Source of the DNA: Solenopsis invicta
Taxonomy: Eukaryota; Arthropoda; Insecta; Hymenoptera; Formicidae
Direction of reading: 5' to 3'
Assembly (NCBI RefSeq): GCF_016802725.1
Contig: NC_052671.1
Coordinates: 24,987,728 to 25,051,727 of the forward strand
Length of the DNA stretch: 64,000 nt
Below the pieces are notes generated by a model. It was not told where the DNA came from and made no database searches. It was given only the letters and a program-made list of their open reading frames with translations. This document shows, one piece after another, positions 34,227 to 43,565 of the stretch (the stretch's first letter is position 1; every line of letters begins with the position of its first letter). The position numbers and the translations under genes were made by a program.

Positions 34227-34903
34227 TCAACCGACCTTGCATTGCCATATTTGTTGCATCAGAATCTTTGCTTGAACAATCACCGGGTTAATCAAACCCA
34301 ACGGATCGTAAATTTGTGATATGATGGAGAGAATTGTTCTCTTCGTGATGCGAATTTCTGATGGAGGTTCCTTGACTCTGTATGTAAGTGAGTCCTCTTC
34401 AACACGCCAGAATAATCCTAGAGTCTTGACCTGTTCGCCCAATGGTTTTCTCATGTTTTCTTCTGACTCACCTTTTCTTCTGACTCACCCCGGTCCTCGA
34501 CCAGTTCAGGCAAATTTGATTTCCATTTATGCATTGGAAATCCACCTGCAGCGAGTATCCGACTAACTTCATTTTTTATTTTCTTCAGTTCTTCTGCATC
34601 ATCCGTCCCGGTAATTAGGTCGTCCATGTAAAAATCTTTTAATATGACTTCACTTGTCCTTGGACTTTCCGATTGACACTCGCACGCTAATTGATGCAGA
34701 CACCTTACGGCCAGAAATGGAGCTGTCGCAACGCCAAATGTTACCGTGTTTAATACGAATGCCTCCACCGGTGATGTCGAATCTGCCTTCCATAAAATGC
34801 GTTGCAAATTTCGCTGCTTAGGGTCAATGTATATTTGTCTATACATTCGCTCGATGTCCCCCGTCAGTACGTATCGATGCTCGGAAACGTAGAACCACCT
34901 CAA
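34227..34903 (-). pseudogene. BEL/Pao reverse transcriptase palm
   Basis: LTGDIERMYRQIYIDP (motif A), TVTFGVATAPFLAVR (motif B) and KDFYMDDLITGTDD (catalytic YMDD) are all present. The frame breaks at a 17-bp tandem duplication at 34456-34489 and resumes with LGLFWRVEEDSLTY and IYDPLGLINPV. Confidence 0.85.
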
Positions 34904-35690
34904 ATAATTCTGGTTGAATAGTTGGTCCTACTCTCAATACATCGTTGAGTGACTTGCCAGATGATGATCTGCACGACGCGTCAAAGACTACTCTGAGCCT
35001 TGTCGTCTTTCTTTCCTCTTTAACGACTGCATGGTGAGGCAAGTAATACACTGGTTCCTCTGATGCCGATATCTTCTCGTCAATTTGAGTCATATGTCCC
35101 GACCTTAAGTAATCTTCCATTACTTCAATGTATTGCCTCTTTAGGATTGCATCACGATCCAGTCTTCGATGGACTGACTGTAAACGCTTCAGCGCCGCTC
35201 TTCGTGATTCTCCCAAGCAACTAGGATCCTCCCGAAAAGGCAGACGTACCACGAATCGCCCGTCCGGCGTTCGCTTATGTGTGTTTCTAAATTCTTCCTC
35301 GCACATCGTCTCCTTCCCGGCATCCCGCTGCAGTGCATCCCGCTGCAGTGTGCTCTCCTCTATGAGCCAAAAACGCTCCAATTGATGATTTAAATCTGGT
35401 TCACCAGCGATTGCGCACAATGTTGCGCGGGTTTGATGCTTATGTCCGTCCGACATCATCATGTTTCCTGCCACGATCCAACCAAGTTTCGTCTTCTTCA
35501 AGGTTGGCAAATTGCGGCCCAATCGTATCTGTTCCACACAGAGCAGTTCCCAAACTATTCCGCCTCCCAGCAGAATGTCGACCTCTCCGGGGGTTCCAAA
35601 CTCTGGATCTGATAGCTTGATGTTCTTCGGGATGTGCAGCGCATTCTTGTCCATTCTTTGCAATGGCATTGGGTCTGTTATACGTTCCAT
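34839..35690 (-). pseudogene. BEL/Pao protease-to-RT linker and RT fingers
   Basis: It contains the DILLGGGIVWELL and LGWIVAGNM blocks typical of the BEL peptidase/linker region, then YYLPHHAVVK and LRVVFDASCRSSSGKSLND (RT fingers). A 15-bp in-frame duplication (LQRDA twice) lies at 35320-35349. An indel near 34885 shifts it out of register with the palm. Confidence 0.8.
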
Positions 35691-35692
35691 GA

Positions 35693-36514
35693 CTATTCCA
35701 TGACTAGAAAATCCAACCTGACGCTAAATTCACCTACAACCGAATGTATAACTGCGCTGACGGTTCCCGTGGCGCTAGTCAACCTACATCCAACCCCCGA
35801 TAACGAAAGGTTAGCTACCCTTTCCTTTAGTTGAAGACGCTTGCATACATCTTTCCGAATTATGTTTACCTGTGCTCCCGGATCTAAGAAAGCCCTGCAC
35901 AGGTGCTCATTGCCGAATCGATCATTGATTCTGACGGAAGCGGTTGCAAGCAACACTTGATTTGGACATGTTACTACCGTAGACACTACCAAGCAACTAG
36001 CCTGATCGCTTGAATCGCTCCTTGTCTTTTTTGAGATTTCCGATATCGAGTTTTCGTTATTTGACTTTGCCCTTGAGTCTACCGATATTCCGAGTTTTTC
36101 ATTATGCAACCACGTGCTATGCTTTAATCCGCATTGCCTGCACCCGCTTGCCGTGCATCTGTCTGCCGTGTGATCTCTGCGCAAACAATTGAAGCATAAC
36201 CGATGACGCCGTACTTCGCCTAATTTTTCCGACGTAGTCATGTCCTTAAATTTTACACAATGATAAATTGCATGATCGCCGTGACATATTACGCAATTCT
36301 TGTCAGCAAACCGACCTACGTTAACACTCATTTGTTCTCCTCTACGCACAGAGGAGGACGCAGTCGAATTAATTGAACATTTATTTGTTTGCAAATTTTC
36401 TAATATTACACATTGTCGTGACAAAAAATCTAAAAGTTCTTGTAACGTGGGTGTTTCATTTTCGACTGTCTCTGATTCCCATTTTCGTTTGGTTTGAACA
36501 TCCACGCGCGACAT
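35693..36514 (-). pseudogene. BEL/Pao Gag C-terminus with zinc knuckles and protease start
   Basis: Cys-His knuckles (CVICHGDHAIYHC, CFNCLRRDHTADRC, CRQCGLKHSTWLH) mark the nucleocapsid part. The aspartic protease motif reads AFLDPGAQVNII, with Pro in place of the usual Ser after the catalytic Asp. The frame ends at an 11-bp tandem duplication (35685-35706). Confidence 0.85.
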
Positions 36515-36561
36515 GACTGTATAAATGATGATGCTATTCCAGTCATCGACGCCTAGCGATT

Positions 36562-37301
36562 TTAATACTCGGAGATGCTTCTTTGTTTCGTCGTTTCGTC
36601 CACTAATCTACGCAATTGTGCCGGAGATTCTTTAATGATGGAACCCATGCCCAACAGCGCATGGATATGCTGATGTATTAACAACTTCTTATTTTCAAAT
36701 CGCTCTCTTAATAGAGCCCATGCGATTGAATAATTATCAGTTGATACATCTAATGATTGCACGACTTCAGCCGCGCTACCTTGCAAACATGACTTTAGAT
36801 AATGAAATTTTTGTATTTTTTCTAATGATGTATTACTATCAATTAACGTTTGAAATGTATCTCGAAATGATAGCCACTGCGCCTGGGTTCCATCGAATTT
36901 CGGCAGTTCCAGGGTAGGCAGCTTCATTTTCCCAACTCGTGTCTCGCTTACGATTTCCTGATTTGCTCTCGCGTGCATCCCGTTATAATGTGTCGTTCCT
37001 GCCTTGGATCAATTCGCCTCTTTAATTCAGCCACTGCACGATAGTATGTTGTCTCAAATGCCTCTCTTTCTCGTGCCTGTTCCTCGCTCGGTTCATCATC
37101 CTCGGCCAGACCGATATCCTCAATACGGCCCTGAACATCGTCAAATTCCTTCCACAAATCGGCCAGTTTTTGTAACCTCGCTTGGCACTCTATAACATCG
37201 ATAAGATCCAAAGGCATAGAAACTGCGAAATTGTAAATACGCGTGACTTGACCTTTTACGGTCGCTCGCCGTCTCGATAACAAGGACAAATTCTCTGCCA
37301 T
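36562..37301 (-). pseudogene. BEL/Pao Gag N-terminus
   Basis: Starts at 37301 (MAENLSLLSRRRATVKGQ). The Gag shell domain has KLPTLELPKFDGTQAQWLSF, a hallmark of BEL-type DUF1759 Gag. There is a frame change near 36960 and a second at an 8-bp tandem duplication (36585-36600). Confidence 0.85.
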
Positions 37302-37344
37302 GTTTACACCTATTTCAAACGTTCATGCACGAGGCCTTCGCGTG

Positions 37345-37835
37345 AGCTACGTTATTTGTCGTTATTGAAATGTGTATAATTATCATTCGTGAAATGTATG
37401 ATGTTCGAATTATCGTCAAATGTAGAAATGTCAAGTCGTTCGCAAAATGTATGAATTTCGACTCTCTTACAAATGTCTGAAATTTGACTCGTTGCAAAAT
37501 GTATGAATATGGACTTGCCGCAAATTAAGAAATTCGACTCGTCCCCCAAATGTATGAACTTCGACTTATCGCAAATTATGAATTTCGACTTGTCGCCAAT
37601 GTATAAAATTTGAGACAACTAACCAATGTATGAATTTCGAGTCGCTGCCAATGCATGAATGTCGAGCTAATTAAATGTATGAATTTCGACTCGATGCTCA
37701 ATGTATGAATTTCGACTCGACCACCAAATGCATGAATTTTTGCTACAAAATGAATTTCGAGTCGATAACCAAATGCATGAAATTTTGTCACAAAATGAAT
37801 TTCGAGTCGATAACCAAATGCATGAAAATCTAACC
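37345..37835. repeat. Minisatellite in the BEL/Pao leader
   Basis: More than ten diverged units built on AATGTATGAATTTCGACTCG, mostly 21-38 bp apart, lie between Gag and the 5' LTR. The last two units at the right are almost identical. Confidence 0.85.
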
Positions 37836-38012
37836 TCTTAATGTAAATGTATCTCGCTTACCGGGATTTCATGTCACTATGTCGTGTCCTGCTTAATTGA
37901 CTTACTACCGATATCTCATGACCAATGCCTTAATGATGATTACGCCGCAGCATGGCTACAGCCCTCCAAAATTCGACGGAAGTCCTTAAAGTCACCCTGG
38001 TCGTCCCGATCC

Positions 38013-38465
38013 TGCTCGAAGGACCATTAATTATGTTTGTTCTCGTCCGGGCGTTTCTCTCTCTCTCGCCCAGCGATCACGCCGTGCCGTCGAAAGTTCC
38101 ACGCGCCGCTATTGGGTCGAACCTTCTTACAAGGCGAATTATTTTAAAATTACGAATCCGGACGTGGGAGCTCCAAATTCCTCCGTCTTAATGAATGATG
38201 CACCATGATGACAAATTTTATAAGTTTATTCCAACACTCTCATTTTCTAACAGCTTGTCGCTCGCGTCATGTTAATACAATTTCACTTAAAATTAGAGCA
38301 GGACTCTCGTGCGTTGTCTACGACTATCTTTTCACGACTATCTCTCTACGACTCTTTCTCGCCGGTAGCGTGAGCTCTTACGTTCCCCCTCTTTTCGGGA
38401 GACGTACCTATTAGACGTCGGGCCCACGATCACGTTAGGCTCACAATTTCGGTAACTCCCAAACA
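38013..38465 (-). repeat. BEL/Pao 5' LTR
   Basis: Matches 31443-31892. On the coding strand it starts TGTTTGGGAGTTACC and ends in GAGCA. No tRNA-complementary TGG primer site is obvious directly inside it. Confidence 0.9.
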
Positions 38466-38680
38466 CTATGTTCTGCATGACTCTTATGGCACTTGTGAGG
38501 CCATCCACGCCAATGTTCTCAATCGCACGCGTTCTTATTTCTAAGGTGTTCTTAGGAATGGAAGAGAATAGGGAAAATAATAATAATTTGTTTGAATGTA
38601 ATATATTTATTTTTTATTTTATTTATTTTAAAAGGATTATATAAAAATGGTTTTATTAAAATATTATCACGATCATACTA
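38466..38680. other. Spacer between BEL/Pao and Polinton repeats
   Basis: Carries a repeat fragment like that left of the BEL element; otherwise AT-rich. Confidence 0.4.
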
Positions 38681-38689
38681 TTGAACGTG

Positions 38690-39395
38690 CCACTATTGAA
38701 CGTGCATCATACGTCTATTGAACCGATATCAAACATCTATTAGACGTTTACGTCTACGTCTACCATACGTCTGTCGTACGTCTACCGTATGTCTATCGTA
38801 CATCGACCATACGTCTACCATACGTCTATTGTACATCGTACGTCTATCATACTACTACATTGTACTACAGACGTTCGAGTGTAGTACGTTAGACGTTTGA
38901 TAATAGTATGGTTGACGATCATACTACTACATTGTACTACTGACGTTCGAGTGTAGTACGTTAGACGTTTCATAATAGTATGGTTGACGGAGCAATTTTT
39001 TATCTTACCATGCAGCTTAAATTTTCGATAACACAAGAGATACGTTTTATCAAGAGGTATGACAGTGTCTTACAACCAAGTGACCGTTGCATATTAAACA
39101 CTTTTTATAACACGATCGCACTATTGAACGTGCATCATACGTCTATTGAACCGATATCAAACATCTATTAGACGTCTACGTCTACGTCTACCATACGTCT
39201 GTCGTACGTCTACCGTACGTCTATCGTACATCGACCATACGTCTACCATACGTCTATTGTACATCGTACGTCTATCATACTACTACATTGTACTACAGAC
39301 GTTCGAGTGTAGTACGTTAGACGTTTGATAATAGTATGGTTGACGATCATACTACTACATTGTACTACAGACGTTCGAATGTAGTACGTACGAAT
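38690..39395. repeat. Direct repeat pair with TACGTCTA arrays next to the Polinton end
   Basis: Two copies of about 270 bp (38690-38990 and 39118-39395) begin GTGC-CTATTGAACGTGCATC and contain tandem, variant TACGTCTACCG/TACGTCTATCG units. Each ends in a block with TAGACGTTTGATAATAGTAT and its partial inverse. The same TTTGATAATAGTATGGTTGA lies just outside the right Polinton end at 52886. Confidence 0.8.
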
Positions 39396-39403
39396 TATTT
39401 ATG

Positions 39404-39938
39404 TATTACAGGGAAAGATAAAAAAATAAACCATAAATACGTTTATACATTTTTTATTTTAAAGCATCTTTTTGACATTGTAACCAATAATTGTATAATT
39501 TAAATACATTCTGCATAGCACAATTCTTAATATGTTTTGCACATCGTATAGTGTTCGCTGTATCCAAATTATTTAAAGATTCAATGTCTTCGTAATCAGC
39601 ATCTACGGTCTCGATGATAACATTATTTCTTACATTAACATCAAGTATATTCTTCAACCATTCTCGTTTTTCATGGCCTTTAACGTATACGATAGCTTCA
39701 TCATCATTTTTATCATCATCATTTTTATCATATACAGCTGTTGAAATCAGGTGCTTCGCTTTCGGATACTGAACTATTCCATCTTCCCATTGTAATCCAT
39801 GGTGATAAGCAGTCAACCAAGAAACGCAAGATCTTTCGGATTTTGTCAATGCATTCCATGGCATGGAATTCGTAAAAATGTAATGCGTGAGAACGTTTCC
39901 TTGTTTCAATACCGCTACTTCCTTTACAATAAATTTTT
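39404..39938. repeat. Polinton left terminal inverted repeat
   Basis: Reverse complement of 52337-52855 with few differences, one being a 15-bp duplication present only here. It contains most of the gene at 39454-40017. Confidence 0.85.
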
Positions 39939-40017
39939 TTCCAATGGTGAATCCTCGCAGATCCACAAATGTTGGCACAACCATGACAAGTAATTTTTTG
40001 AGACTGTACCATATCAC
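39454..40017 (-). CDS. Terminal-repeat gene of the Polinton, unknown function (full-length copy)
   Basis: 187 intact codons. Notable blocks are FVDLRGFTIGKKFIVKEVAV, SCVSWLTAYHHGLQWEDG, IVYVKGHEKREWLKN, VDADYEDIESL and RCAKHIKNCAMQN. Similar proteins are common in arthropod mobile elements, as I recall them. An acidic residue in the first block, the spaced Asp/Glu residues and the Cys/His tail are compatible with an RNase H-fold nuclease, but this is inference. Most of it lies in the terminal repeat, so a shortened copy exists at 52364-52804. A tandem KNDD duplication (15 bp) is unique to this copy. Confidence 0.6.
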   Translation of the reverse strand: MIWYSLKKLLVMVVPTFVDLRGFTIGKKFIVKEVAVLKQGNVLTHYIFTNSMPWNALTKSERSCVSWLTAYHHGLQWEDGIVQYPKAKHLISTAVYDKNDDDKNDDEAIVYVKGHEKREWLKNILDVNVRNNVIIETVDADYEDIESLNNLDTANTIRCAKHIKNCAMQNVFKLYNYWLQCQKDALK

Positions 40018-40062
40018 AAAATATCTCGGTATTTTATTAAAGATATTTGCTAACGCTGCATT

Positions 40063-41282
40063 TTACATGATTTTGCACACAACGTTAGACAATGGACAGT
40101 ATTCAATTACACGATCATGTAAGATAAGGCAATAGGCGGTAGTGCTCGCTGGCACATATTCTTTGCAATCAAATTCAATGTGCACGTCCACAGTAACACT
40201 TTTGATGAACTCGTTTTGCCGCGAGCAATCAATCACTGTAAAAGGTCCTGTTTGCAGAAATGTGTCCACGTTAAGCAGCGTATCGTAGCAATCACGTCCA
40301 TAATAAGATTTACAACAACGTTGGTACATGTCAAACAGAATGGAGTATCTAGATTTACGAAAGTCTAGATTCAAGTCATCGTACGGATAAAATTCAGAGT
40401 TGAGATAAAGTTTCACATTGATCAAATTACAATCGTCAAAAATAGTAGCATCTTGAGACATGATATTCTTGCGACCGGTCTGTAGTGCAAAGATAACGAA
40501 TCGAGGCTTTTCTAATTGTGTTGCAGTTTTAACAGCCCACGAATGTTTGGTTGTGCTCTGCAACAAGGGGTACTCATACAGATCCCAGGAACGAAAACTC
40601 ATACTTAGATATCGCCCGCTTTCCAAAGCTCGTAGTATGGACAATTTATTGACTTCATTTAACGTAACATGTGGCATTCGCCACTGTACTTTGAACAATT
40701 CAATTTCGGGTTCCGTCGTTCTATTCGTTCCCACAATAGAATTGTTATCATTGCGCGCTCGTATCAAAATTAATTCATGGCGCGCGTTAACAACCATGCG
40801 TTTGTAATCCTCGCAAAAGCCCAGCAGTAAATTTAGCGGCACGCAAAAATTGAAATAATTTTCCCACAGAGTGGACGACATGTCCCATCCGGCATTCTGC
40901 ATTATCATTCCTTTGTCAAACGTAAGAGATACATAGTTCTTTAGAGTACTAGTGATTCCAACGTTTCTGTTGCGATCAATTTCCACACCGTTGATTTCAT
41001 ATCGAATTTCATCAAACATGAACGCTACACAATTATTTTCAAGTTTTATTTCTGATGCATCATCGTGATCATCATCATTGTTTTTTTCTTCACTAATCTT
41101 CCTTCGACATAGAGAAAACTTTCGCACGGCAATGTGTATAAATCCTGTTGTTGTATAGGTATCCTTATTTCATCACTATGTCCAAACGTAGTGTTAGCGT
41201 ATGGATTATACGAGTGAGTTTCAATCTTGACAATGCTATCGTCAAAGATCGGGTCATCTCCAATGTTTAGAATATCAGACAT
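40063..41282 (-). pseudogene. Polinton major capsid protein, one frameshift
   Basis: Starts at 41282 (MSDILNIGDDPIFDD), a typical Polinton capsid N-terminus that leads to YTLPCESFLYVEGRL. The frame shifts once inside a GAT/ATC-rich acidic stretch near 41085 and then stays open for 354 codons to 40063, including FYPYDDLNLDFRKSRYSIL and FDDCNLINVKLYLNSE. Total length is about 406 residues; the family folds as a double jelly roll forming hexon-like capsomers. Its stop is next to the terminal-repeat gene and its start is 1 bp from the 54-residue gene upstream. Confidence 0.85.
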
Positions 41283-41283
41283 C

Positions 41284-41448
41284 TCAGAAATTTTGTACAG
41301 TGAATCCCAGTGATCTCAAATATGCAACGTTTGATGGAGTAAGTTTCTTTTTACCAAGCAATTGGATATTCTTGATTGCTGTCTTTTTGATTGTTGTGAT
41401 CTTCTTGTTACAAATTGTGTCTCGCTCTTGCTCATTCAGCACGAGCAT
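41284..41448 (-). CDS. 54-residue basic Polinton protein
   Basis: An intact small frame between the penton and major capsid genes: ATG at 41448, TGA at 41284-41286, ending 1 bp before the capsid start. It is Lys-rich, with the C-terminal block KKLTPSNVAYLRSLGF followed by TVQNF. Tight packing and the lack of stops in an otherwise decaying element support it as real. From memory, comparable small proteins lie beside capsid genes in other arthropod Polintons. Function unknown; a minor virion or scaffolding role is a guess. Confidence 0.6.
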   Translation of the reverse strand: MLVLNEQERDTICNKKITTIKKTAIKNIQLLGKKKLTPSNVAYLRSLGFTVQNF

Positions 41449-41454
41449 CTCACA

Positions 41455-42214
41455 TTATCGTCTTCGTACGTGCAATCTAACAGTAATCTCCTCTCCGAGG
41501 AAATCAATTAATCGACCGTTTTGATCCACAATGCGAATAGTCAAGTCAGTAATGCTCCGTACGACGATCGGAAGGTAAATGATCTGTGCAGGCGTTTCCG
41601 AGATTTTATACCCGGGAGGAACATTCGGTGAAAATTCATATATCGTATGCACGCACTTGTCGTTGCTATAAGCGCCAGCGGTCAGGTTACATTCTATGCG
41701 AATAATGTTTACTTTGATTATATTTATAGGTAAGTCTGATTCGTTGTCGAGGTTCAAGCATACGATTTGAGGAAAATCCCAAAAGCGATCCAATGTTGTC
41801 GGATTTGCTAAAATTTATTCGATAAGAGCACTTGATCTTGCTCTTCATAGTAGTATTGTTGGCGCGAATCATAATCTCGTTATCCTCGTCTTCATCGATC
41901 TCTTTATGAAGCAACTTCTTCCTAGTAACATCGTTTGAGACATGAGATATAGCATGTCTCAGATACTTGTCAATGTCACGCAGTTCGTACGATCCTTCGG
42001 GAATGATAATTTCCTTGTCGTCTTTGTCATAGTAAAATTTGTTATTTGAGGAATTTATATTAGGCATCGTATTGTAGGTTTCAAAGTCTATCAGACCGAG
42101 CTCGTAATCACCATCGCTTAAATCTACAGCTGGAAAGTAGCTTACCTCGAGGACGTTACTTTTGCCGGTTAACGTAAACGTCAGTGACATGTTGTATACT
42201 GAGTTAAATAGCAA
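41455..42214 (-). pseudogene. Polinton penton (minor capsid) protein, one frameshift
   Basis: Starts within MLFNSVYNMSLTFTLTGKSN; the likely start is the internal Met at about 42190. The N-terminal half shows YELGLIDFETYNTMPNI and IPEGSYELRDIDKYL. After a frameshift near 41800 the C-terminal half shows FSPNVPPGYKISETP and IRIVDQNGRLIDFLGEEI. Total is about 245 residues. It would form the vertex capsomer by a single jelly roll. Confidence 0.8.
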
Positions 42215-42591
42215 AATGTTGATCTTTGATTGTCAACCGATTGTAGAAAACGTAGGCATAGTTGACCACAGTTGCTTTGATTGTAACGTTGATAACGCGC
42301 GTGATTGTACTCGATACGTGTCACATCACTGTTAAAGTATCGCACCAATTCTTGTGGTGGTCGAAGATTACCAAAACTGTCGAAATATATAGCACGATTC
42401 CCCCTCTTTGCGTACGCCACCCAATGAGTACCCGGTCCTTCGACGCTGTCCAAATTCATGATACCGCTCTCGTTTCGGCGTGCTCCCCCCGTTGGTAATG
42501 AAGTACGCATAAAAATTCCTCGGAAATGTGGAATGTGCATACGTTTTGCTAGTTGAAGTAATTCAAGGTTTGTAGTAACACCTTTTAGCAT
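42181..42591 (-). CDS. Adenain-like cysteine protease
   Basis: The likely start is ATG at 42591, 11 bp after the stop of the upstream PLA2-domain gene; an upstream in-frame ATG at 42690 would overlap that gene. The catalytic triad is visible: His in GTHWVAYAK, Asp in YFDSFGNLRPP, and Cys in QSNCGQLCLRFL, with a Gln/Asn oxyanion position before the Cys. The family is ULP1/adenovirus maturation protease, which trims capsid precursors. The frame is intact. Confidence 0.85.
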   Translation of the reverse strand: MLKGVTTNLELLQLAKRMHIPHFRGIFMRTSLPTGGARRNESGIMNLDSVEGPGTHWVAYAKRGNRAIYFDSFGNLRPPQELVRYFNSDVTRIEYNHARYQRYNQSNCGQLCLRFLQSVDNQRSTFCYLTQYTTCH

Positions 42592-42601
42592 TTTTAATGT
42601 T

Positions 42602-43228
42602 TCATCGACATTTTTTTTTCTTTTTTCTTCTTGATACTCCTCGGCCGCGCTTATACGGAGCGAGATAAACTCCACGACCTTCCATGACACGATTATGACG
42701 TTTTAATTCCTCCAGTTGACGCTGTGCCACTTTGTTATCATTTACGGCCTTTGCTACTCCAACCGCTCCTCCGACCAATGACCCGAGAACTCCCAACAAT
42801 GACAGGATGGGTAGGATATCACCACGTTTTGCTACCGGAAGTATCCGCTTGCGCGTTGTCTTCTTCTTCTTCTTTGATTTCAGACCCATACCGATTTTCA
42901 TCTTGGTTTTCATAGCCGCCCAAACTGCTGTCGCAGCAGCTTTCTCTCCGAGACTTGAATCTCTCGCTGTAATGCGTTTCCGTGCTTTCGAGGCGAGTAT
43001 ATTATCAACCACGTGTCTTTTCGCGAGATCGTTGCTGTGCGAATAAGCTATATCATGCTCACGACACGCCGCATTCAATGGATTGATGCCTCGGTCACCT
43101 CGAGCCAATCGCTCTTCTAAACATGTTCCTGGACCGCAATACTGATAACCGGGGATATGTAATTCGAAAGGAAGTGCATTAATCGCGCGATTTAACAAAC
43201 CGCAGCCTTTCGCAGGCATTCGCAGCAA
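42602..43228 (-). CDS. PLA2-domain minor virion protein with hydrophobic and basic tail
   Basis: 208 intact codons. Residues about 27-65 carry the parvovirus-like phospholipase A2 site: YCGPGTCL (calcium loop) and CREHDIAYS (His-Asp catalytic pair). A lysine/arginine cluster (about 120-135) is followed by a hydrophobic segment (ILPILSLLGVLGSLVGGAVG) and a basic C-terminus (KRGRGVSRRKKKKKCR). This combines PLA2 with features of adenoviral pVI/pX-like proteins and suggests membrane breach during entry plus DNA or capsid binding; that role is inferred from the families. It lies directly upstream of the protease, a plausible processing partner. Confidence 0.8.
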   Translation of the reverse strand: MLRMPAKGCGLLNRAINALPFELHIPGYQYCGPGTCLEERLARGDRGINPLNAACREHDIAYSHSNDLAKRHVVDNILASKARKRITARDSSLGEKAAATAVWAAMKTKMKIGMGLKSKKKKKTTRKRILPVAKRGDILPILSLLGVLGSLVGGAVGVAKAVNDNKVAQRQLEELKRHNRVMEGRGVYLAPYKRGRGVSRRKKKKKCR

Positions 43229-43253
43229 TTCTTTCTCAACGGTGCCGGACCGT

Positions 43254-43466
43254 CTATATGCGTATCTGAGACGGTAAATTATAACGTTTGAAACACCGAC
43301 GGTATTGTTGAACCTCCGAATCTGTTTTTATATGTTTAAGCAATTTGTCCCATAAATGATCGATGTAATTGTGAAACTTTTTTAGCAAAACAACTTCTGG
43401 TATATATTTTAACTGTTCGCTAGTCAAACTGTGTACATCACAGATATCTGACACGATAAGAAACAT
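43254..43466 (-). CDS. 70-residue Polinton protein of unknown function
   Basis: Intact frame just upstream of the PLA2-domain gene. It contains EVVLLKKFHNYIDHLWDKLL, a probable amphipathic helix. No family recognised. It is the first gene of the leftward virion operon-like block. Confidence 0.5.
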   Translation of the reverse strand: MFLIVSDICDVHSLTSEQLKYIPEVVLLKKFHNYIDHLWDKLLKHIKTDSEVQQYRRCFKRYNLPSQIRI

Positions 43467-43565
43467 TTTGCATACTGAGCGATTTCACTCTACGCGCCTA
43501 TATAAATAGAAGCTACCCGCAATAGAAATTTTTCAGTTTATTGTTACCGTAGAGGGAAAGAAAAT
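43467..43565 (+). promoter_or_regulatory. Divergent promoter between virion block and ATPase
   Basis: For the rightward gene, TATATAAAT-type TATA at 43498-43507 and an arthropod initiator TCAGT at 43533-43537, about 31 bp apart and 30 bp before the ATPase ATG. The same 100 bp must also serve the leftward 70-residue gene, for which no equally clear box is seen. Confidence 0.6.

Larger units (their letters stand above)
31443..38465 (-). mobile_element. BEL/Pao LTR retrotransposon, both LTRs present
   Basis: Two 450-bp direct repeats bracket a 6.1-kb interior coding, on the minus strand, Gag, protease, RT, RNase H and integrase in BEL/Pao order. A purine-rich tract (GGCGGGCGAGA on the coding strand) lies immediately before the 3' LTR. 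No matching target duplication is seen (AATCC left, CTATG right). The coding region is interrupted by short tandem duplications and point stops. Confidence 0.9.

Noticed and set aside
37352..37791. Open frames encoding repeated KFIH/EIHT peptides in the BEL leader
   Set aside because: They arise from the minisatellite and lie in the untranslated leader; no separate gene is supported.
38690..39395. TACGTCTA arrays as a CRISPR-like array or telomere seed
   Set aside because: Units are short, contiguous and variable, with no spacers; the context is the end of a eukaryotic Polinton. The insect telomere motif TTAGG is not present.
41300..41524. Plus-strand 74-codon frame with a hydrophobic stretch between capsid and penton genes
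   Set aside because: It overlaps the intact, tightly packed 54-residue minus-strand gene and the penton C-terminus; it is more likely the complement of those.
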